64,000 nt of DNA, taken from the NCBI GenBank assembly GCA_013368315.1, contig JAACJM010000182.1:1-64000 (forward strand), read 5' to 3'. Within the stretch, counting starts at the first letter, position 1; every line of letters begins with the position of its first letter. The stretch is from Tetrapyrgos nigripes (Eukaryota > Basidiomycota > Agaricomycetes > Agaricales > Campanellaceae). A program made the translations under genes and the position numbers. The notes beneath the pieces are model-generated. The model did no database searches. It saw only the letters and a program-made list of their open reading frames with translations, and was not told the DNA's origin. This document shows, in pieces, positions 56,338-64,000 of this stretch.

Positions 56338-57880
56338 TTACGACTGCGCTGTATATCGCCTCCTGGCTTCCTGACGCTGCTGTATGACATCCATCACCTT
56401 GTCCCAAACCGACCACGTAATATAACGCCTGATGAAGACATACTTCAAGTGCGGAAAAGCCGTGTCCAAATGATACGCAAGCGACGTAAAGCCGGTGGTA
56501 AGAAAGTCATGGTAAGCAGTCTCACTGTCCGTCAAGAGAGTGATGGACTCGAGTCTATGATTCTGAGAGGAAATCGGCAGTGAAGGTGGTTCGTTATGCT
56601 GGGTGTCGTGGCCGATGACGGGAACATGAAGGAAATCGAGGGAAATGGAAATCTCCTTCAATTTGGGCAAACGCTCTGAGAAGGTTTTTAAGGGGGGAGC
56701 TATTGGTCGCTCGTCGAATCTATGGGTCTCCATTGCAAGCTTGCTCAGGTTAGGCCAGGCATCGCAGATTCTGAAAACGAGGGTCTCCGTGAAGAAGGCG
56801 GGGGTTCCTGTTCTCAAATAGCGCAGACTGAAGGTTTCGATCCTATCCAATGAAAACAAAGGACTGAGAGCATCTAACATAGGAACCGATTCTCGGTATT
56901 GCAAAGAGAGCTGCAACCTCAAATTGACCAGGGTGCGTGACCATTGAGAGATAACAGAACGGAAAATCCGGTCGATAACTTCGGCGGGAAGGAATACTGT
57001 TAGAGCAAAGGACTCTACTTCGGAATTTTTGTACACGTCTAGGAGCGTGAATATATGTCGAGCAGAATACCTGGCCACTAAGCCCAGCTTTTTCAATGCT
57101 GTGGGATGAGGGAATTTCTGCATCTCCGGGCTCCGGAAGCGTCGTGGGCGCTAATATCAAGCACTCGCAAATTCTGCAGCTGCGTCACATCGCCAAATTC
57201 GAGCTGACCAAATGTGTGGGCGCAGAGCAGACTGAGCATGGGTGCCTCATCTTTGATTGAAGAGAGGTAATCCTTCAAATCCCCACTGCTGCAATCAGCG
57301 AAGTGGGCCGATTTTAGGAAAGGGGATAGCATAAACATTTTTGTGGAGAGAAAGTGTGAAGCGAAACAGTAGACGTTGGTTAATGATGGAAGTGGCCGGG
57401 GTCGTGCGTCAACCAACGCGGTTTCGACCGAAGTATGAAGTTGATCGGAGCGAGAGATAACGAGTGTCTTCACTAGGGTACAATAAAAGTCGAAGCGCTC
57501 CAGCGTAACATCGTGGAGCTCGCTGTCAATAGCCTATATGGAGAAGAGCTCAAACATATTGATGCACAGCAAGAATCACAACAACTCACGTAGCAGCCAT
57601 TCACAATCTGAAATCCAGGCAGCAACTTCACCAGCGGCCCGAGTTCGCTGACATGCCATAGAACCCGCATGGCAGGCCGAGAGAAGGCTCTGCAGCTTAG
57701 AGCGCAAGAGAGAAGATCCTTGCTGGAGTTTTTATCAAGACGTCCGCTAGGATAGTTTTGAAGAATGCCGTTAACATAACACCTTTTCACCTCAACCAAG
57801 TGGTGAAAAATATCTTGAAAAAGTTCTATTGGCAAAGCAGCTCCAGCCATCTTTGATTTACTGGAATCTGGAAGAGGCAT
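56338..57880 (-). pseudogene. F-box gene, array copy 5, frameshifted
   Basis: Exon 1 (57880-57590) has LPIELFQDIFHHLVEV and DLLSCALSCRAFSRPAMRVLW. Exon 2 starts at 57533 (AIDSELHDVTLERFDFYC). At about 57130 one base is missing relative to copy 4 (GCTACGGAG against GCCCGGAG), and the frame ends 12 residues later. The rest (57123-56338) is open in the next frame and is full length, from FPHPTALKKLGL through LPKLKEISISLDFLHVPVIG to VMDVIQQRQEARRR. It is either a young pseudogene or a sequencing error; ATG 57850 is a possible alternative start. Confidence 0.7.
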
Positions 57881-58765
57881 TGTCTGTCAGCTCCCAAGCA
57901 GGATTGCAGATGAAGTTTTCACGCACTTGTAAAACTGAAAAGTCTCCAAAGACGTCCAACCTTTGATCTCAGGGCGTCTGCGTCCTAGTTATGGTGCTTT
58001 CTGAGCCTGTTTCAACAACAGTACTGATCAGTGGTTGAAGCAGGACATGGCACAAGCAATATACCAAATCCGATTCTTCTCCTTGGAAACGCGATAAGAC
58101 AAGCAATGGTTCGTTTGGGACAACAAGGTTTGAGGAATACGTAGTTGATGGGAACTTGGAAGGAACAAGGCTGGCGTCTACTTCACGGCTGAGTGATAAG
58201 CAGAGACAGAAAGCTATAGTGATGGTCGGAAAAGAAGGACCCGAGTACCGCGTGCCTTACCAGCTTGCATTGCAGTTTACACTTGGTTTACGACAGATAA
58301 TAAATCAGACCAGTCTCATAAGTACTTTGGAACATAAGAGACAGAATGAATGTATATAATCTAGACCTGCAACGTAAGTAGTAGAGTAGTACATACTTAT
58401 ACATCGCTTTTGCTTTTTCTGGCTACATGACTAGGGGGCAAGAAATCGACCACCACCAAAACGCGCTACATCCGAACAACATCAACTATTGCCGAAACAC
58501 CACAAGAGCAACGGGAAGGAACTTTCGGCTGCGGGGTCAGAGGAAGAGATACGACGTCTTTCAGCATCCATGGTATGATGCCGATGCCATTAGCAAAAAT
58601 TGGCTGTTATGAGCATTTTGTCTATAACGGGAGCATGAGAATCCCGATTCATACACGAAGACTCTGGGTTTTGATGCCTGACGAGAGCACCAGAAAAGAG
58701 ACATCTGGCGTCAGGAATTGGAGGTGGTCAGAGGAAAGAAAGGTGTGCATCATGACAAAGTATCA
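57881..58765. other. Spacer
   Basis: No gene is supported on either strand. Frames at 58156 and 58427 have no recognisable content. Confidence 0.35.
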
Positions 58766-60277
58766 TCATGCACTGACGGTCACTGCAGCCTGCGTCCTCC
58801 GGGCATCCTGGAAGAGCTTTATGACACCCATAACCTTGTCCCAAATAGATGACTGGATGTAGACCTCTTTCAAGAAAGGAAATGCCACATCCAAGTGATA
58901 TGGCAGCGACGCGGACCCATTGGCGAGTAAGTATTGGAGGGAAATTTCGCCTTCGACAAGAAAGGTTATCGACTCGAGTGTATGAGAGGATGGTAAGGAT
59001 TTGTTGGTATGGGTATCGTGGTTGATAGCAGGAGCATTTGTGATGTCAAGAGGAATGGAAACCTGCTTCAACTTGGGACAACGCTCCGCTAGAACCTTCA
59101 AGGAGGTTACGGTAGGTGCGTTCTCGAATCCATGACTGTCCATTTTGAGCTTGGTCAGATTAGGCCAAGCTTCGCAGATATCGGAAATGAGAATATCCGT
59201 GAAGCTATCGTTATCCCCCCGATACCGCAAGTCAAAGACTTCGAGGTTTTCCAAAGAATATAAAGGACTGAGGAAATCGGAGAGAGGATCTTCCGCATCT
59301 GGTTCAACAACTTCGTCAAGCACCATTATACAGATATCTAACTCTAGACTGGTCATGGAACCGGACCACTGGGAGAATATGGCGGAAAAAATCTCCTGGC
59401 CAGCTTCGGCGGGAAGGACACTCCCCGTTAAAGAAAACGTCTCTATTTCGGAATATTCATACACGTCCAAGACCATGAGTGCACTCTGAACAGAATAAAC
59501 GGCACCATTGAGGCCTAGCCGTTTCAACTCCAAGGGATAGAATGGTCCTTGCATCTCTTTAATGCGTAGATTGTAGAGATTCAGCTCGAGCTCCCGAAGA
59601 TCCTCCAACTGGGAGACAGTTGCAATATCGAAATCTTTCCCACTCACGCCATAGATGCTGAGTGAGCGGAGCATGGGTGCTTCTTCTTGGAGGACTGAAA
59701 GGGCGGAGAGGTAGTCTATCAGGACTTGGTCGTTGCAACTGAAGAAAAGAACGGATTCGACAGAGGGAGACAGCATGAACATTGTTTCGTCGAGGGAGAA
59801 GAGTTTGGCATGACAGTACACGCTGGTCAATGATGGGAGTGGGAGTGGCCGTGCGACAGCCAGGGAGCTGTAGACCGAATGATGGACTGGATGAGTCTCG
59901 AAGACAAGGAGTTTCTTCACCATAAAAGAATAAAGGTCGAAGCGCGCCAAAGAGACGTCATCGAGTTCTCCGTTGATGACCTACACGTAGATAGCAGATC
60001 AGCGAACCGATGAGACAAAGACAATGGCGGGACTCACATAGGAACCATCCACAACCTCGAAGCCGGGGAGGAGTTTTAGTAAAGGCAACAACTCGACAGT
60101 ATGCCACAAGGCTCGGATGGCAGGTCGGAAGAAAGCGCTGCAGCTGAGGGCACAAGGGAAAAGGTTTCTTCTGGAGTCCGAGTTGTAGAATTCATCCTCA
60201 TCGAGTTCCTTGATCAGGTATTGGACTATCTCCTCTATAAGCTCTGTTGGCAAACCGACCACTGGACAAGACATCAT
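58766..60277 (-). CDS. F-box protein, array copy 6
   Basis: Exons 60277-60038 and 59980-58766 encode about 484 residues. F-box: VVGLPTELIEEIVQYLIKEL and LFPCALSCSAFFRPAIRALW. The intron lies after SY and exon 2 starts VINGELDDVSLARFDLYSF. Family landmarks are complete: LPLPSLTSVYC, MFMLSPSVESVLF, SQWSGSMTSLELDI, AWPNLTKLKMDSHG, CPKLKQVSIPLDI, LPYHLDVAFPFLKEVYI and the terminal helix IWDKVMGVIKLFQDARR. With copy 3 it is the best candidate for a working member. A start at 60331 would add 18 residues. Confidence 0.76.
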
Positions 60278-60331
60278 CGAAGAGTGGTTGCTGGAGAAGG
60301 AAAGAGCAGCAATCAAATCAGCAACCAACAA

Positions 60332-62363
60332 CTAGAGCAGAGCTGGATGTTTCACACACTAGACAGACGAGGTGTATAGTGTCAGATAGAGAGAGTCGTC
60401 CAGAGCAGTGTCTGCGTCGCAAATTGAGTATCAGGGGCCGTTGTCTGGAAGAATGGCAACGAGTTGAGACAGGTATCCGGTCAAGAATGGATAATTACGA
60501 GCAGTATCGAACAACTGTAGACCATCAAACATCAGCTTGGAGTAGGCTACCGGACTATGAGCCACGAATATACTGAGTTGACCTATTCTTCGCCTCGAAA
60601 TCGTCAAGGGCGGCCCAGGATGCGTATCAGAGCAACCGTCCTCTCTTATAGTTGAGGAAGTGTAATGACGCAGTCTGCTATCTCGAAATTTGAGGTAAAT
60701 TATCAGGAAAAAAAATCCGTAGGCGTATCGCGCAACGGCAGGCCGTTTGGGATAACGAGGCTCTGCAGAAGGCAGCATCTTCAGCTTTTGAAGCAGAATA
60801 TCAAGCACAAGACATACCCAGTCTCAAGATTCGACCTGATACTCGTACTGCTGTTCCTTCACTTCAAAATCGTCAAGAGGAAGGGAAGGTGGCTGGACTG
60901 TGGAGTCTCGGAGAGTTTACTACAATCTGGCATCAGAATGGAGAAGAAAGGACAAAGAGCAAAAGACATACCAAGTCAACCTAGTTGATGTTCCTACCTC
61001 TATAGCATCACCGGGCAGAATAACGCGAGCGAGGTTGAGAACAAGCACGCGGTGGTGGTGGAAGAGAAAAAAGGATGTCTAAAGTGTGACGCGTCTTCAA
61101 AGTGATTTCTCGGTTTCCTGTCACTCCGACTCCCGAGCTAGGTGAGAATACAGACTTTGAAAATACGTCGTAGTTAATTCTATATGCATAAAGTTAAGAT
61201 GGTTGGAAAGCGGGAAGTTGGAACTGCTATGAAGCTGTAACCCGGGTCTGAGGAGGACAATACATGAGAGGATGAGAGGCTAGAGCTTGAGGTTGACTTC
61301 AAGCTTCAGGCCTCAGGTCTCTTAGGCTTGCCTTCATAACGCGATTACGACCAAATACAAACCACGTCAAGCACAGTCTACTGGTTGGCCAACATTCCCT
61401 ACAAATCAACATCCTCTCATACATTTCTGGCGATGCTTTGTCACGACTCACCGTCTCTGTTCTACCCATCCCCTCTGCATCTTTTTCAGCTCTTCAACAT
61501 TCGCATATACTGTTTATCCATGTCGCCCTCTGTAGAGTCCTTGACCAACCCTATGTCTCCTCAAAAGTCTTCCCACCAACCTTCCACATCGCGCCAAAAG
61601 AACTCGGGGCACCGGTCAAGCCGTCTTTAGCTGGCAGGATCTACGTTTGAGAAGGGTTTATAGCAGGTCATTCTCAGGTATGGGTGGCCTGGGGATGTTG
61701 CAGTGTCTCTGCAGCAATTCGGTCGCTCTTGGAATATTTGTTGTCCTTTGTACGGGTCAAAATGACATTTACTTGGATCAGACACAAACAGGGCGCACCG
61801 GAAATACACCTCATCCGACTTTTGTAGGTAATCTGGCAAGGATCTGGGTCTGTACCACTGTATGAGCCAAAGAGGCGAGGAGCATGAAAAGGCATGGTTC
61901 ACGAAGCGATCGTCCATAGTTGTACGTTGACTGCAGAAGGATATCAGTGAATGGGCTCGTACTAATATGATGAAGACGTACGTTCTACCCTTGTCAGTCA
62001 ACTCTCCCAATAAACGGCTCATCAGATGGTATACATCATCAGCGAGAAAAGGAAGAGGTGGACAAGAAGATACTATCATGAAGTGTACTAGGGACCAGAG
62101 ATATAGACTCACAAGTCACGAAAACCACACCAGTCACCCTCAACACAATTTCCATCCTCTCTCTCATCGACTTTTCGTGCATTCAGGAAATCATCTCTGC
62201 CTTCGTCTCACTGTCCGCATTTGGGGAAGATTGTACTGGGTAAGTCATAATTATACATCCCAAATGCGAACAGTGAGAGGAACGGACTTTGGGATTGCAT
62301 AATACAGGGCAAAGAACAGGTGAGGCGGATGAGGAAAGGGGGCAGAGTGTTAACAAATAAGAC
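60332..62363. other. Gene-poor spacer
   Basis: Short frames only. 61385-61650 is open but has no domain. Possible remnants of coding DNA could not be joined. Confidence 0.35.
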
Positions 62364-62432
62364 GGCTAGGCCAGGGATTGAACCTGGGCCCTGCCATTCC
62401 AGTGCAGTGCTGTACCATTGAGCTACCCAGCC
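62364..62432 (-). tRNA. tRNA or tRNA-like gene, apparent anticodon GGA
   Basis: On the minus strand 69 nt fold as a cloverleaf. The acceptor stem is GGCTGGG with CCTAGCC, the A box TAGCTCAATGG, the T arm CCAGG-TTCAATC-CCTGG. The anticodon loop CTGGAAT gives GGA (Ser). The D and anticodon stems each have one mismatch. A Ser tRNA should have a long variable arm, and this has only about three bases. No run of T follows. It may be an atypical or decayed tRNA or a tRNA-derived repeat. Confidence 0.55.
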
Positions 62433-63393
62433 ATGTTCGATGGATGTCGGATTCACCAGTATTCTCCAACACAGAGGATGAACAAAGTGACAGTCTATAC
62501 AGCGGCAGGGACAAGATCACGACCGGTTAGCGGATGGCGAGCAGTAACGGGACTTGTGTAGCCTCAAGTCTGGTGAAACGGCAATCGGCGTCATCTTGGG
62601 ACAAGTTTCAGAGCGACAGTCTCAAGACGGAAACTTTGGACCAATAGAAAGCCACAATATTTACAAGCAAGATGTCAGTATGTAAGTCTGCGCCACATGT
62701 GCGCCACAGTCCGTGAGTCAAGGGAGCGAACTGGGGAAAGGTGCCACTGCTTCGCATGGCAAATTACGAGGCCCATTGTATAAGTAAGTAATACTGTAAA
62801 ATTGACTAAAAAAATTAGATAGAGCTTAATACATATCTTCTGTAATGACACCTTGAACGTTGGGTGGAGGAGCCCATAGTGGATCAGAGAGCGGCAGTTG
62901 GACTTGCGACGGCTGCTGAGGGAAGGTAAATACGCCTGAAGCTCGTCGTGGTTGGTGGGCGGCAAGGCAGAAATGAGCTATGACGTATTGAGCGTCAGTT
63001 CGGGTACTTCGGAGCGCTGTGGTGGCGTGTAAAAGTTAGAACCCGTGAGAACCTTTGCTACTCAATTGAGGGGTCGACATAAGTTAACTCGGCCTAAAGG
63101 GCCTCGTAATTAGAGCGAGCAAATTTTCGCAATTCATTCTGCGTGGGAAAATAACCAGCCGCCAGACGCGGCGACTTTAACAACAGACTACCTATACATC
63201 ACTTATGTGATCGTCATATTGTCTGTCTACGAGAGACTAGCCGAGAACGTATATCTCAATTTCTAACAGATTCTTCCAACGGTTTCCCCCCCCCCCCCTC
63301 TCTACTTATCACACTTCCGCAGTGAGCACTGGTGCTCACGAGTATTACAGGCGTCCTCAGAGACACCTGCTGGCCGTGTTTCGTTAACTTCTT
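62433..63393. other. Spacer
   Basis: No supported gene. It includes a run of 14 C (63285-63298). A minus-strand frame at 62675-62965 is not supported by any motif. Confidence 0.35.
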
Positions 63394-64000
63394 ATGCCTT
63401 TGTGTCTACTAGTCCTTCTTTTAACCTTCGTTCCCCTCTTTGGATCGTGCTTGACTGACTTGCACAACGTTACGATCGACGACGCCAGCAATGCTACCGG
63501 CATCGCTTCCTTAAGTTTCACTCCTGTAGACGCTTGGTCAGCGGAAACCAATAACTTCAATGGCAATGAGAAAAATGTCACCTGGCATGAGTCTCATTAT
63601 GATGTAAGTGATAGCCTAAACTGTGGTAGAGCTTTGGGATTTGACAAACTGACCTTAACATCCAGCCAGAAAGTTCACCTCTCGTCCCAACCGTTACCTT
63701 GTTCTTCAACGGTACGCCAGACTACATGAACTCGAATGCTTATTGTGACCTCGAAATGCTGAATCCACAGGTACTACGGCAGTCTATGTATACTGCATCA
63801 TTGTCCCCGGGTGTGTTTCTCGTGCTCTCTGCATGCAAGACTGGACAGGTGTTGAAACGGTTATTACTAGCGTATCCAGCAGTATGAGCTTTCATCTGGA
63901 TGGTGCTTTTGTCGGTCAAGAGTCGCCAATAGCCTCCGACTCTTCGGAGAAGCTGATTGTCTTCGCCAACACCAATCTCTCTATGGGACCCCACTCACTC
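63394..64000 (+). CDS. Secreted or membrane-anchored protein, 5' part only
   Basis: Exons 63394-63603, 63666-63711, 63771-63810 and 63883 to the window edge join in frame. A signal peptide (LCLLVLLLTFVPLFGSC) is followed by DLHNVTIDDASNATG, then LVPTVTLFFNGTTAVYVYC and MSFHLDGAFVGQES. This beta-rich layout, with 'TxVYVYC' and 'xFxLDGxxVG', is one I recall from many mushroom cell-surface proteins that later have a single membrane span. Several N-glycosylation sites are present. The 3' part lies outside the window. Introns are 59-72 bp. Confidence 0.65.

Overview
This window is nuclear DNA of a filamentous basidiomycete, most likely a mushroom-forming Agaricomycete. Genes are broken by many 47-80 bp GT-AG introns with CTGAC/CTAAC-like branch sites. 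They encode families typical of that group: ZIP transporters with a His-rich loop, UstYa-like (DUF3328) proteins, a seven-span membrane family, and F-box proteins with a divergent LRR-like half. Most of the remaining sequence is mobile DNA or its relics. All exon models were spliced by eye and no homology search was run, so family names rest on remembered motifs.

Layout. 0-1.15 kb is an AT-rich minisatellite. 1.2-7.3 kb is an unusual unit with two minus-strand spliced gene-like regions and a 9-bp motif (ACTRGCRGT) scattered through exons, introns and spacers. 7.3-10.0 kb holds a foldback element, a solo LTR and a small palindromic MITE. 10.0-15.1 kb has a ZIP fragment, a small secreted protein and an apparently intact ZIP zinc transporter. 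15.4-23.7 kb is the richest chromosomal part: a seven-span membrane protein, a proline iminopeptidase-like hydrolase with a 6-nt micro-exon, two UstYa-like genes flanking a But2-C-like gene, and a tiny three-exon secreted peptide. 23.9-26.2 kb is a decayed duplicate of the ZIP locus. 26.9-34.6 kb is a degenerate Ty3/Gypsy chromovirus with a Tf1-type self-priming signal and an extra GW/WG-rich ORF after pol. 37.8-44.0 kb is a DNA transposon with long terminal inverted repeats, a DDE integrase-like transposase, a BTB-domain gene and an accessory gene. 44.4-60.3 kb is a tandem array of F-box paralogues, all on the minus strand. 62.4 kb has a tRNA-like gene. The window ends inside a secreted or membrane-anchored protein gene.

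How the parts may work together. The two UstYa-like proteins, the But2-C-like protein, the small secreted peptide and perhaps the nearby aminopeptidase could form a small peptide-natural-product locus. That is inference from adjacency. The F-box array looks like ongoing birth and death of substrate adaptors for SCF ubiquitin ligases. The retroelement, the TIR transposon and the motif-rich unit each carry non-standard cargo (GW-repeat protein, BTB protein, dispersed DNA motif) that could bear on element-host interaction.
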